DNA from: Rotaria socialis
Taxonomy: Eukaryota > Rotifera > Eurotatoria > Philodinida > Philodinidae
Length of the DNA stretch: 64,000 bases
Assembly (NCBI GenBank): GCA_905331475.1
Contig: CAJNYU010000351.1
Location: forward strand, 2,977-66,976
Direction of reading: 5' to 3'
Below the pieces are notes generated by a model, which worked only from the letters and a program-made list of their open reading frames with translations, was not told the DNA's origin and did not search any database. The position numbers were made by a program, and so were the translations under genes. Below are positions 10,301-22,922 of this stretch, piece by piece. Positions within the stretch are counted from its first letter, which is position 1. Every line of letters starts with the position of its first letter.

Positions 10301-11167
10301 TAGTTCTCAACAGATTCTTTTTCATTTATCATGATGCTCGGTGAGTTTTTAGTTTGCCGATAGGCCTAACATAATGTATAGTTTTCAAAGCCCTTCACAA
10401 TCAGGAATTAATCGCCCGAATATATATAAAATCACTACTAGTCTATGTAGACAGACGATTTCAATGTCAGTATATTCAAATTGTCATAGAGACTCAACTC
10501 ATTATATGCTTCCAAAAATAGAATACATGAATATCTCGACAGAATATAAAGGTCGTGTTTAATCGTACGAAAAAGTACACTGAGCTTCCTTGTGTATACA
10601 AACGAATAAAAGCATATGTCAAATGCTGAAGGTCGATATTTGATGCTTAGTATGAGAAGTAGAGCTTATTTTAAAAAATAGATTTACAAATTCAGAAAAA
10701 TAGTATATTTGCATATTATTTTTACTAGATATATATATGATTCTAAAATGATAGTAGTGTTATTCGACTGAATATTCCATTTTGGACTTTTTTGAGGCTC
10801 GAGATTCTGTGAGAGATTTCTTGGTTAAAATCTTACTAAATCTGATTCCTTACTATTCGATGATGCCCTAAACGGTACGACATGAATCAGATCAATGACT
10901 GGTGCTACAGTTCCCAGTACTGTTGATCAACTATATATCCTATCTAAATACGAGATCACAGATATTTTCATTCTGAAAACATCTATCGACCACAGATCAT
11001 TGACATACAGAGCAGACGGATTGATCCATGACCGACTATGCACTCTTCATTGTTACTATCCTGAATGATCAAACGGAAGAAGACAAAGTTAAGCAAACAA
11101 CGGTAATATTTTCATGATCAATTAATACTACTAGTCTATACGTGTTGTCAATTCTATCTTCTAGGAG
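7372..11167. other. 3.8-kb AT-rich gap without a recognised gene
   Basis: I found no convincing exon. The longest open frames (plus strand, 8721-9267) are hydrophobic and low in complexity, with no domain. The right end has an acceptor-like CTTCTAG at 11159-11165 just before the next start codon. Confidence 0.4.
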
Positions 11168-13203
11168 ATGTCATCATCACTATGCGAGAAGTTAAAGAGT
11201 TATTTTTCTGAAAATACTGATATCAAACCAGTATGGATGCCATCTACCGATCAAAAAACCTATCAAGTCACATTTCATGCTGAATTTGGGGTTAAGAGTG
11301 ATCGAATCTTGCTTGATTTGAATCAGAGAGACATTGGTATCAAGCATGGTAGTCGAGTTTGTGTTGTTCCAACTACTGTTTTTATGGAGACGTACGATCA
11401 TGTACCAAACAATACCTCAAACATAGACGTAACAAGTGTTAAAAGTACTGTGAATACCGATGATGATTTTCATTCAGTACTATTTGAAGATTCAGCGCCG
11501 AAAAGCAAAGTTCGTAAACATATTGACACATCTAAATTCAAGAAAAGTGTTCGAGCTCGATTGATGGTACATCAAGTGGTCGCTAGTATCCGAGCTGCTA
11601 CACAGCTCTCATTTGATTTCATCGTTCTACTTAGTCTTGCTTCAATGCTTGCTGGCTTTGGACTACTGGAAAATTCATCTGTAATTATTGTAGCAAGTAT
11701 GTTGGTTAGTCCATTGATGAATCCTATTATGGGTATTGTGTTTGGTCTGTCAGTACGCGAGCATTCCCTATGGCAACGTGGCATTCGAAACGAGTTGATT
11801 GGTCTCGCTCTCTGTATACTTTGGGGCTTTCTCATTGGGTGAGTCGATTCTTGCGTATTATACAATAAAATATTAATTCTTATCAATCTAGCCTATGTAC
11901 AACACATGTTGAAACCAGATGGGGTAGTTCCACAAGTTTTCCTACTTCGGAAATGAAATCTCGTGGTGATCTCAAACGTCTATGGGTCGGCGTTTTGATT
12001 GCATTACCCAGTGGTGCCGGCGTTGCGTTATCAGTTCTTGGTGGTAACGCAGGTAAGATTAAACTATGCAGACTTTTAGTATAGTCATCCTTCTTCATCA
12101 AAGGTTCATTGGTTGGTGTGGCTATTTCTGGTGAGTCAATTTTTCCTCAAAGAATCATCTCACTTCAATGTAGTTCTTTAGCTTCTCTTTTACCACCGGC
12201 TGTCAATTGTGGTCTTCTTCTAGCATATGCCTTACTTTCTCATGCAATATCTAATGTAGCCACTTCTCATATGGATAATAACTCGAGTGCTCAAACAAGG
12301 GAGCTGTTTTTCTCTTTCCAAAATCGACTTCGCCCCAACGATCCGATCATAAACTGTTCTCGATTTATCAATAATGATTATTTGCCATACTATTCATGCT
12401 ATATGCCAAATGAAGCAGCTATACTCGGCGGTTGCAGTTTGCTTCTAACTATAGTGAATATTCTATGCATTATTATAATGGCTTTGATTATTCTTCGTAT
12501 AAAAGAAGTATTACCATTACATCAAGAAAGCAAAGAAATCGTGAAATTCTTTCATCATGATGTAAAAGTAGCTCGTGACTACAACAAGAGCATTACTGTT
12601 AAAGAACCTAGTCGTAGCAAGAATTTTGGCTCACCAAAACTCAGAGTGATCGTATTAAGTAAATCAATTACCAAACATTGGAAGGAATTGATACCATCTT
12701 CAAAAGGTCGAGTATCGCCGACCGCTTGTTCGTCGAACGCAACCTTCTATCCGGATAATTCTGCCGACTTAAGTCGTCTGCAGACTTATGCTGAAGATTT
12801 CGATCTTGATGTCTTTTCTATTGAAGATCGAGAATTGACGACATCTGAAAGTAAAGAAAAGGTAATATGTTTAGCGAACAACATTCTCGATATGTACGAA
12901 GAAAAACCGTCAACATTTGTCGACTTATCTCGACTTCAACCGTATGGAGAACAAACATCAGCGCGAAAAGAACACATCTCATTCTACAAACATCTCATTG
13001 AATTACTTCCTCCAAAATGGTATGAAGTTTTTGATCGTGAGAGATGTCGACGAATCAATACAGAGTCTACTGCGAGCAGAGAAAGATCGAATTCATTTTC
13101 TGAACAGTCATTGAACGAGCAACATGAACCAGTTGGATTCAATAGACCTCAAAAAATAAAATCTGAACCGAGGCATAATCTTCACATCACATCTACACCT
13201 TGA
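11168..13203 (+). CDS. DUF389 family multi-pass membrane protein
   Basis: Three exons: 11168-11838, 11892-12052 and 12104-13203, joined through canonical GT-AG introns of 53 and 51 bp with phases that fit, giving 643 residues. An N-terminal soluble part (about 1-130) precedes a membrane core with the DUF389 hallmark SMLVSPLMNPIMGIVFGL at about residues 177-194, further helices near 150-166 and 208-226, a conserved GVLIALPSGAGVALSVLGGN helix after the first intron, and a last helix around AAILGGCSLLLTIVNILCI. The C-terminal third is a hydrophilic tail. DUF389 proteins are best known from bacteria, and their transport or signalling role is unknown. Start choice: first ATG after an acceptor-like TCTAG, no in-frame ATG upstream in that exon. 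The family call is firm, the function is not. Confidence 0.85.
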
Positions 13204-14703
13204 CGCAAAACTTTGGAGGATCATCATTGGAAATTCTAAATACTTTTCAAAGCTATCGTAACCATCGAATATATGTATATACTCAAAAACAAAATTTCTT
13301 TTCTTATAGTACTCGTATATTGATGTAGAAATTTTTGTGAGAATAGTGAAGAAAAAAAAATGTCAATAATGGATTTCAGTACCAATAAACTGTATGACTA
13401 CTCTAAATATCTAACTCGTTAAAATTTCCCAGTTTTCAAGACGAAATTGCAAAAACTATCCGATAGACTTTTTCAGATATGGATGAACACAGAAAAATCG
13501 ATAGTTTCATACTAATTACATGAACATCATAGTCTAATCAGCTATATTTGATTAATTATTTGAACTAAATTCTCACAACGTATGGTCGGATCACTTATGA
13601 CGACGCTTCATGTCATTATAACGTCATAATCAGATATGCAAACAAATGCACTCATAATAATATTCTTATCTTAGCCATACGCTAACAAGTAAAAAATGTA
13701 GAGATGAAAAGTCATGTATCGATTACAAAATCGACATAGATACTTCTTGATAATCATATGACACCGCAATACTCGAGATTTCTAGGTAGACCGTTTTCAT
13801 CAATGTGCACGTATTTGAAGAAAATTGACATAAAATACATGACTAGCTATCCAAATAAATGTTATCAGTAAGAAAAGAGTATGTGCGAAGAACAAAAAAA
13901 CGACACCTCAATCTTTTGTGAAAAGAATAATTTTAAGCGAAACTGACTTGCTGCTCATTTTGGGAAGAAAAATATCCATATTTTTCTTGCAATCGACGAT
14001 GTAACTACATAGGCAGTTTATTAATCATTTTTATCATCGATAAAATTATTGAGAACTTTTTATTTGTTGAATATGCGAAAATCGCAACTTTTTTCAATAT
14101 ATGATGGCCTGATTCATTCGGATACCAGTTCAAATATTTTATCTGATTAAACGAGAGCTCTTATGTAAATTTATCAAATATTTATCCTAGATAGATTAAC
14201 CTACTATTTATATACGCTAACATGGCTAATGTATACGTTAAGTTTTAATTTCTCATTTCAAATTCAGGTAATACAGGTAAGAGAACAATACGAAAAAACA
14301 TCGTGTTTATTGAAATTATGCGAGATTTGCAAAATAATTTTCTCAACAATAATCTGGATAGAAGTTTATTTCCATGCTGTTTTTATCGACTGCGATGTCT
14401 GGATTATATTTAAAACCTTACACTGCAATACCTGTAAAATAAAACAGACTACAAATATATATATACCCTTTGATATTACTAAAGGTAATGACTAGCTCGG
14501 AGCAGGATAACGTGCTACAATGGCGTAATAATGATGTTGTATAAGACTAAGTCTAGCAATCGAATATCTATCATATGATAGAATCATCCAATTTTGAAAA
14601 CATATTCATATTTGCAATTTCTATTGAAGATGAATTTTATTTTAAGTATTTTTCTTTGTAGACGAACAGTAACCAGTCATCAAAGTAAACAATACATATA
14701 GTA
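13204..14703. other. Intergenic, no recognisable gene
   Basis: AT-rich 1.5 kb with only short frames. Near the right end TTTCTTTGTAG at about 14651-14661 looks like a splice (or trans-splice) acceptor for the next gene. Confidence 0.4.
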
Positions 14704-17700
14704 ATGTGGATTCTATATATTGTTCTATTTACGTTACCGATTATTTTCGGCGCAAGCCGAGATTTTTTTGAGCGCGAAGATTATGATGCATTTGGAGACC
14801 GATTGGCAATCACGGAAAATCGCGTCATTTTCGCAGAGAATGGTGCTCGTGAATTCGCAATAATAGAGAATCCATTCTCCTCTAATCCGGTAGCGTGCTA
14901 TTTGGAATATATATATGTCGATTCGCCACGTCATGCTAATACATCTCTCGATTACGTATATAACATAGTGATGGGTAGTAAACAAGATGAAATGGAACCG
15001 GTAGTTGCTATGATAGGCGAAACCAAACAGAAGGAATTTTATTTAATAGTGATGATTATGGCATATTCTCCTGGTTGTACTAATCGCCTGAAGCGCACTA
15101 TATGGGTACCAGTGTCATTTTACGAACTTTTTCCACCCTCTGCACTCGCTGTAGACCCACGAGGTACATTTATATGCGTAGTGCAGTTAGATTCAACTTT
15201 GTGCATTGACATCATTAGCAACACGACCACAACATCTTCTAATTATCAGTTTTGGGATAAAAAGCAGTTTTTCCACAGTCGAGCCCTAGCAATCAGTGAA
15301 AAACGCCGTTTGTTGCTAACAGCCTATCGAATCATCGATGAAGAGAAAAAGCTTATTCCCTATTTGTATTTAGCTGATTTTTCTGATCCATCAAATCCAC
15401 TGCTACTAGGCATGAAAAATCTATCATCACAATATTTGAAACAGGAAAGAGATGTGTTTACACGATACGCAACTCTGTCACTTTTTCTACATGAAACGTC
15501 GAACATGATCATTGTTGGTGTTCCACATTTGGATTGTATTTTTATTTTTTCTATGGAACAAAACTCGCTAAGTCTTGTTAAAACACACGTTTCACCGGAA
15601 AAGAATGTCTTATTCGGCAAATCAGTCGCAATTATGGATTCAAACATCTACGCAGTATTGGCCTATTCATTAGCCACTCTACCTTGGTCATTGTCTCAAA
15701 TACAGGTAAGTTCTGCTTTAAAAAGCTTTCTTAAATAACTAGCAATGATTTCTATCGCTACCGAATTTGTTCGTTCACAGGTATATTCTCTTAATGAAAC
15801 AGTAGAGATGCCGAAGCCACTCTTTATATTTCCAAATAATCAACAAGAAATGGAATCAACAGATTCACAGGAACTTCCTCACCGTATTGTGAGTCTGATG
15901 GCGTGGCATTCTAATGGTATTGGTCTTGTTCTCGATGCTGGCAATGTTCTACTTATTCCAGCAAGTCCTCCTGGCTATTGCAGTGCATCAATAAAGAAAT
16001 ATGAAGACATAGACATATACAAGCCGAAATCGTGTATACCAGGTACTCGTCAAATCAGTAGCAGTTTTGGACCTTGCATGATTTGTCCACCTGGTTATAA
16101 AAACAATGGAAGTGCTGGAGAATTATGTGTCAAATGTAAGACTAATGATACATTTTGGTGTTTTGGTGCTGCTATCAATGAAATCGATATGAAAAACATG
16201 ACGAGTTACGATCAAGCAAATCCTTATCCAGAATCACCACATGCGACAGAGTTTGAGGATATACTTCTGCAAAATATTTTTCAGTTGCCAATTCTAAATC
16301 TGCATTGCCTTAGAATTTCACCTATATTCTGGACATTTGTTGGTATTTGCTGTTGTATACTTATTTGCATTATAATCAAAATTCTTTCATGTTGGTCGAA
16401 ATCTCGAAAGCGACAACAATGCATTCAAAAGATCTTGTCTCATTGTGATGTGATCGGTGAAGGAACGTATTGGTTGGGTGGATTAATATCATTACTCGTA
16501 CTGATTCTCATCATATTTGCATGCAAGTTCAGCATATCATTTACTTATCTCTATCCAATCGAACAAATATCATCGGGGCAACGGCGAACTGTATCATGTG
16601 ACAATACTTTGTTCAATGCCAAACTCACTAGTTCTTTACAGTTACTATCGACACTCAAATACGAAGAGGAAAAGCCGATATTTACCTTGCTCAACGGACA
16701 GCGCCTTCTTCTGACCGTTCAAGTCATTAGTACCGGTTATACATGTAAGGATCTAGAATTGCACACAATTCGAGTTCGTGGACTAAGCATTCAATCTGAA
16801 AATTTCACCTGTTCGAAACATAATGAAGTATTAACCGTTATTAAACTATTACCGCAACATGTTCTCAATATGCAATTAAATTTAAAGGGGCCACATTTTA
16901 TCGGTGGACTTCGTCTCTGCTTCACAGCAGCTTCCGTTACAAATTCCGATGCTCATTCAAGGGTTCAAGCCATAGATACGTGTCAATTATTTTTCATGTC
17001 AAATCAAACTCTAACAAGAAATCCGACAGTCAACGTAAAAATGACTAAAGTAATCAATCGAACTGCAGGCTTTACGTTACCGAATGAGACAACATACACA
17101 GGTCTTTGGCTACCTCGTTTCACAGCCGATACGCTCACAGATGAACTACTGTTTTCGCTAGGTTCTGAATATCTTCGTTATGTGCCAAAAATAACTACAT
17201 TGGATATATCGATAACTGAATCGGAATTCTACATGAAAAATACACAAGAGCCTATTGCTCGTCAATATGAAATATTATTTAGCACAATATTATTTGCAAG
17301 TAAGATTGTATTAGTACTTAATGAATGATGGCAATGTTTGAGTATCTTCTCGTCAGAATAGTCCATCTGAAGCGATACTTTCTCTTTTGAGGAAAACAGA
17401 AAAACAATGAATCTATCCTACAGAGTTTCTAGTAATGCCAGCATGATAAGAAATTTTTCATTCATATTTATTTGTAGTGTTATGTCTTGATTTATTGGGG
17501 CTTCTATTTTTGGTCTTCAAATTAGCCATTCTTCCGTTCCTTCTATTGGCACAGAAAAGCCTATGCAGCAAAACTGGAAATAAAAAACCGACCAAGAGAA
17601 GTCGAAAAAAGAATACAGTAACATCAAATGAAGGTAACACTATACGTTGTATCTCGATGGGACCATTGGGCGAGACGGTCGAACATTCTTTGAGAGTGAA

Positions 17701-17758
17701 CAACGGTGGATCAACTTACATGAACAGAAAGAATTCATCTGTAAAGACACAATACTGA
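14704..17758 (+). CDS. Large lineage-specific membrane protein with an ephrin-receptor-like cysteine module
   Basis: Three exons, 14704-15705, 15781-17299 and 17478-17758, joined by GT-AG introns with matching phases, give 933 residues. A signal peptide (about 1-17) leads into an extracellular half with repeating strand-like segments (for example IIVGVPHLDCIFIF and GKSVAIMDSNIYAVLAY) that could form a beta-propeller. Around residues 404-453 lies a cysteine module, with FGPCMICPPGYKNNG and CVKC, like the GCC2/GCC3 or ephrin-receptor-like repeat. Hydrophobic helices follow near 514-538, 564-586 and 831-866, the last spanning the third exon junction, and a short basic tail ends the protein. Topology and adhesion/receptor-type role are inference. 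I do not recognise a named orthologue; similar architectures seem common in bdelloids. Confidence 0.8.
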
Positions 17759-19136
17759 TATTGAATTCTTCATTCGCAATACATTTTGCTGATTTTGAAC
17801 ACAAAATATATATTTTTAATTACTTCATTAAAGTTATTTACATGTTTACTAACTCTTTGTTGGATTTCGTTGGATTCAGCATTTTTTTCAACATCTGATG
17901 GCGACCCATTAAATCTGGATTGTCTATTAATTAGAAATCTACGTGATTAGTCTGCATCTTTATGATTTTGCTATTTTATCGTGATGATGACTGAGTTGAA
18001 TAACTTCGCTGTTTTTTTTCGTAGCATTATACACGTATACTTATTAAAGTTTCGATGTTCATTCCAAGCGTTAGCTATATGCACAGAGAGAAAGAAATCT
18101 AAATGTAACATGATAAGTGAAAATAGTGTACGAGAGAGATAGAAATATTAGCGTAAGATAGCTATAGTTGCCTGACAATGTGATGTAAGAAGCGGGTGGT
18201 ATTATATTACGCGATTGGTAGGATAGTAAATGGTTACAAGAGACGAGAAGGAGTATTCTTTGAGCTGGTAGATATTAAACAGTTGTACATTGATGGAAGT
18301 AGGTAAAAAATAACAGATGGTAAGCCAGAAGATTGACACGGCACAAGAGACAAAAAGAAGAGCGAATAATTAGGAAACCTGAGAGGAGAGAAAAAAACTC
18401 AGAGAGTGGTAATAAGAGCTGTGATTGGAAAGGAGGGAAAAGGCACGATGCGGCACGGTGGGCATAGAACGGAGGCAAGTTAAGCGAACAGGAATAACTA
18501 TAGACGTATCCACATAGAACCTAATAGCGATCACGAGTGTACAATTTCTGATTAGTTGACGCAGCTTGCAGTAAATCAAGAACATAATTTTCTGTAGCAT
18601 TCCATTATATATATATTTCTATCTGGAATTTCTTTTTCAGTAATAGTATTTGCTAAATATCTACAATGAACCAGTCTGTCACAATTTGTGGGAGAAGAGG
18701 TGCAAATTTCTGTCTCGTCATTACAGATACTAGCAACCATCATCAAACAACATTATACCATTAAACAAGTAGGGAGTGCTTTGGTTATCGATTTAGAAAT
18801 AAATTACTTGTCTGGGACAGCTTTCCACTTAACGTTTTTTTTCGCTGAAAGTCACTATGTCAATATTATTTATGTAAAACGTTTCACTGTTGCTGTTGCT
18901 ATGTGCGCTTTCTGTCGTTTCATTATGCAGTTAAAAGAAATTTGGGAAGAAAAAAAGCAGGCAGCAACAAGTAGAAATGAAGAGTAGAAAGCTGCTTCAA
19001 TATAAGGATTATAAATAGAGTCACTTAAACAAGAGTAGACTCACTTTACACAAAGAAAAATCTACAAAAGTGTACACATCCATTTCAGTGAAATTTACTC
19101 GGTATGCTTAGCTTTCATAACTTTATTTTAACAAAA

Positions 19137-19225
19137 AGGGGTGTGGGTGTGAGTGTCGGTATGGGGTTTATAGCGAGACATGATAAATACAGCCACAACC
19201 ACATCTCACACTCCACACACCCTCC
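19137..19225. repeat. GT-rich / AC-rich inverted segment with a telomere-like unit
   Basis: GGGGTGTGGGTGTGAGTGTC is followed about 40 bp later by CACATCTCACACTCCACACACC, an imperfect complement, so the strand can fold back. It contains one TGTGGG unit. A related AC-rich run lies at about 22219-22234. Confidence 0.4.
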
Positions 19226-19370
19226 AGATATCGTTAATGCTGTGTCTGGTCGTCAGTCACCAAAACAAAGAAACGAATCATTGAACAGACGATTATATAA
19301 TTTAGTTCAAAATCCACATACAGACATGAAGGACCAATTGAAACATATCGGACGTTTGTTATCAATATAG
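19204..19370 (+). CDS. Possible terminal exon, unknown product
   Basis: After an acceptor-like CCTCCAG at about 19222-19228 the frame reads DIVNAVSGRQSPKQRNESLN and then a further 33 residues to a TAG at 19368-19370. The composition is protein-like, but no upstream exon or family was found, so it may be chance. Confidence 0.15.
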
Positions 19371-20091
19371 AGTCTCTTTTCTCTTGTATATTGTTAATGA
19401 TTCTTCTCATTGTTATTAATACATATTTTTATGTCTTACTTACATGTTTACTTCTAAATATTTTGGTAAGCAAGTATCCTAGCGAGCAACTAACCTAGAC
19501 CCGTAGAAAGAATATTTCGATGTTATAAATAAAGTTAATATGAATCCTCGGCAGATTAGAAGATGTTGGAATAAACGTCGAGTTTTGTGGCTTGTATATA
19601 TTTACGCAGTATCCATGATGAGCTCAAGTGATTTATTAGGTGAACTCTTACTCTGATGTACCTTTCAATCCGAGAGGCAGTTTATATTAGTAGTAGCAAC
19701 GATATAGAGCTTATGAAATTGTTTCTGTGACTCATTGCTATTGGGACGATTGTTGATAGAAGGCGTATTTATTCAGTTCATTTATATTATGCTGTCGTAT
19801 TGTTTACATCAATAGCACACTATTATATCAACAATTGCAAGAGAGGAGAAAGTAAAAACGTACTGATGAAGGAGAGCAGAATCAAGGTGAACGAGGTTGC
19901 TTACAATAACATACTCACCGTACAAAGTACAATAACGCATGTGAAAAAACAGAGATGTCAGTGGGAAAGTTCAGAATCATAGATGAACAGCCAATATAAT
20001 CAAGCAAAGAGAGTAGATAGTGGCATTCAATAAACACTTAACCAGAAATATCACACATATGAATTTGAAATATTGATGAGTACACTTTCAG

Positions 20092-20115
20092 ATAGATAGA
20101 TAGATAGATAGATTG
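20092..20115. repeat. (GATA)n microsatellite
   Basis: About six tandem AGAT units. Confidence 0.9.
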
Positions 20116-20687
20116 TAGTAGCGATGCTAAAACGTTGTGTTAAAGGAAAGCGGGCTGTGCCACTTTCAGTCTTTATTTGAGATCACCGCGAGCTAGTTTT
20201 AGTTTTCAAAAGCATTTCTGATGAAAGGAAAAGAGATTATCAAAATTTAAAATAATGAGTAAAGTTTCTGAATGTTTAATAAGCTGGCTATATGTTTAGA
20301 AACAACAAAGATTTTATTTTCTAGAGAACGTTAATTCAATAAACTGTAATTTTACAGATCTATTGAATCTTAGCATCGTTTCTGCTAAACCCAGGACGCA
20401 GGTGAGTAATCGGATTTCTAAAGAAAATTGTAAAGATAACTGAAACAAACCAGAAAGTAATTGACTACTGTCGAACATCGTGTGGTATTGAATTTCAAGC
20501 AACTTTCAAAAAGAAAACAGCCATTTTTTATCTTCATCTATTGTTTTAAAAGGAAAAGCAAAAATAAAAAGCTGCCTGGATATTATGAAAAATAACTAGC
20601 ATTTTTCTCTATATTGACGTATCCGGAAAAGTCTGTATGGTCAACATAATTTTCATTTTAGTTCCGTTCACAACCAATACGAACAAC

Positions 20688-22101
20688 ATGTCTATCTTTG
20701 CATTCTGTGGTAAGCACTGTTGTAAATTCTGCAAGTCAACTCCTCAAGTGCAGAAACAAAATGGCACAGTAGTTACTGTGAACACAGCTGTGGACAAAAA
20801 AGAGAAGCCATTTGGTTATGTGGATATTTACCCCGGTAGGAAAAGTTGTTGAACTTGACTTTATGCAACTAATTATTAAAGCTCAGGGGAAATTCTTTGA
20901 AGGAAACAAATATCAGGTGATTGAGAAAAAACTGGCAGAAATCAGGAACATGTATTGCTCACCAAGGAATTGATTTTCTCTTTAGTTTGCGGAAGATTAA
21001 TCTAATTTCTGGGATAATGATGAACTTGTCTATAGTCGTCAAAAAGGATGAGTAGCCTCCCTCTAACCAATTGAGTATGGCATAGTAGTATGAGCTGCAT
21101 TTTCAGTTGCTCTGGAATAGTTTACGTTTTATAATTTCAGGTTAATTTTTGTCGACATCTAATTTTGATGTCTTTTTCATCGGTCTTTTCTACTAGGCGT
21201 ACGTAAAGCGGATAACACTTACAATTGCCCAATGCTTGCTATTCATCTCTATCGTCAAGCACAGCTCAAAGCTAAAACGGATGAAAGTGAACGTACGGTC
21301 ATCGTCGACAGGAGAAATCCAGTAAAAACTCATGAAGATTCAAAACAAATTAAAGAAAAAAATAAGTTCGACGCGGAAGTAGACATCATGATGCTTCCAC
21401 TTGAAGATATAATACGGATGAGCGCCAAACTAGAAATTGAAAAAGCTGAACAATCTGATGTCAAAGAAGAGATTATTCCTGAATATGGCCCAGGTGGAAA
21501 TTGCTGTGATACTTGTTGTGATAGCATACGCGAATGTTGTTGTTCCTGTCAGAGTAAAGCCAAAATTGCTCCAAGTGTTACTACGAAAAACATTTTCCTT
21601 GTAAACGAGTCAAATCGAAATCCAACAATTGAAGAAATAAATTTACCTCTTCCCAAACAGGAGGAACCTTGTTGTAGCCCTTTTCGCTGTTGGTGTTGTC
21701 GTGTGAAGCAGCTCATTGGTTTGGTTAAGCGAAAGAATACCTCAGGTGAACGAGAGGCACGACGCGTAATTACAGTCACAATCGAATATATCAAGTATAG
21801 TAATCTTGATACACCCTCAAATACGCGTCTACTCAGCGATGGAGAACAGTTAGCCCATTACAAACAGAAATTCAAATTGGAAGAACAACTGGAATTCTAT
21901 TTATTCATGAGCACAGATTTGAATGCAAGCACTTTTGAGGTGAAGAAGAAAGACGCAGAAGATTTCTGTCGAACAGTGATGCAACTGAAAGGAATGAGAG
22001 ATCAGTATCCATCTGAAAATGAATTAGATCAAATTCTCAATCAATCCATTAAGAAAACAGTCGGTATGGTATTTCGCGAACCAACGATGTCACTTCGATA
22101 A
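20688..22101 (+). CDS. Cysteine-cluster protein, function unknown
   Basis: Two exons, 20688-20835 and 21197-22101, joined by a 361-bp GT-AG intron with phase 1 on both sides (codon GG|C), give 350 residues. There is no signal peptide or membrane helix. Three cysteine clusters stand out: CGKHCCKFC at residues 7-15, CCDTCCDSIRECCCSC at about 152-167 and CCSPFRCWCC at about 208-217. The remaining sequence is charged, and the C-terminal 120 residues look like a folded alpha/beta domain (VITVTIEYIKYSNLD, then EEQLEFYLFMSTDLNASTF). The clusters could be palmitoylation or metal-binding sites. No family recognised, probably lineage-specific. The ATG chosen is the first after an acceptor-like TTTTAG in the 5' UTR. 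Confidence 0.7.
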
Positions 22102-22922
22102 GATCCGATAACAACTAAATGACGTGAACCTAACAGCAAAAAGGAGTTGAATAGTATTGTGATTAAAGATACACAGGAAACGAATACTGATAATTAAAAC
22201 TCTAGAATCATATGCTCACCCACACTCACACCCTATAATCAAGCTATATTTTTAAACACTTTTAATTCGTTCCAATTTTTTTTAAAATTAAATACATTGA
22301 ATAAAACATAACAAAAAAAACAGACAAAATATCTTTGTATAGTAATTTTTATTTATACAAGGGCAGGTAAAATTCTGCTTCACGACTTTTAATTCAATGC
22401 TGAACTAAATTCTGGCATGAAATCAATCGGTCAATTATAGTTTTTCTAGTTCAATGAAGTCACTTCAGTTATTATGAAATTTCCAGTCATGACGAACATA
22501 TTGGTAGAAAATTGCATCAATTTTTTCCAGAAATTCTGAAAATTAATTCAGAGCTAAGTATTTTTTTAAATGTAAAGATATCTTAAAAATACCCACCCAG
22601 CATGAGTTAACTGAGCTTAACTAAATCTACACTAATATAATCTTATTCTTGTTTATGTCGCATCGTAGAGCAAGACAAAATTTTTTGAAATTAATTTTTC
22701 TAAAAGACGCCTGTCACAATGTTAATTCCCACAGATGTCTCTAGAAACAGAATTTTTATGTAATTGCATATCGCAGCAGCAGAACTAGTTAAATGGCGTC
22801 TAACAACCAATAGATCTCATTCTTGACGATAATAATAATAAAAAGTAAGTAAGCAAGCAAGCATAATATGATCCGATCACATTAATATTCTTATCAACAT
22901 ATTTTGACAAAGTTTTTTTACC
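22102..22922. other. Intergenic, 3' and 5' flanks
   Basis: AT-rich. An AC-rich run CACCCACACTCACACCC lies at about 22219-22235, and an AATAAAA polyadenylation-like signal near 22300. No gene seen. Confidence 0.4.

Larger units (their letters stand above)
17759..20687. other. 2.9-kb gap with simple repeats and one doubtful exon
   Basis: No gene can be supported. It holds purine-rich stretches, a GT-rich/AC-rich inverted segment at 19137-19225, a doubtful open frame up to 19370 and a GATA microsatellite at 20092. TTTTCATTTTAG at about 20650-20661 precedes the next gene as a likely acceptor in its 5' UTR. Confidence 0.4.
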
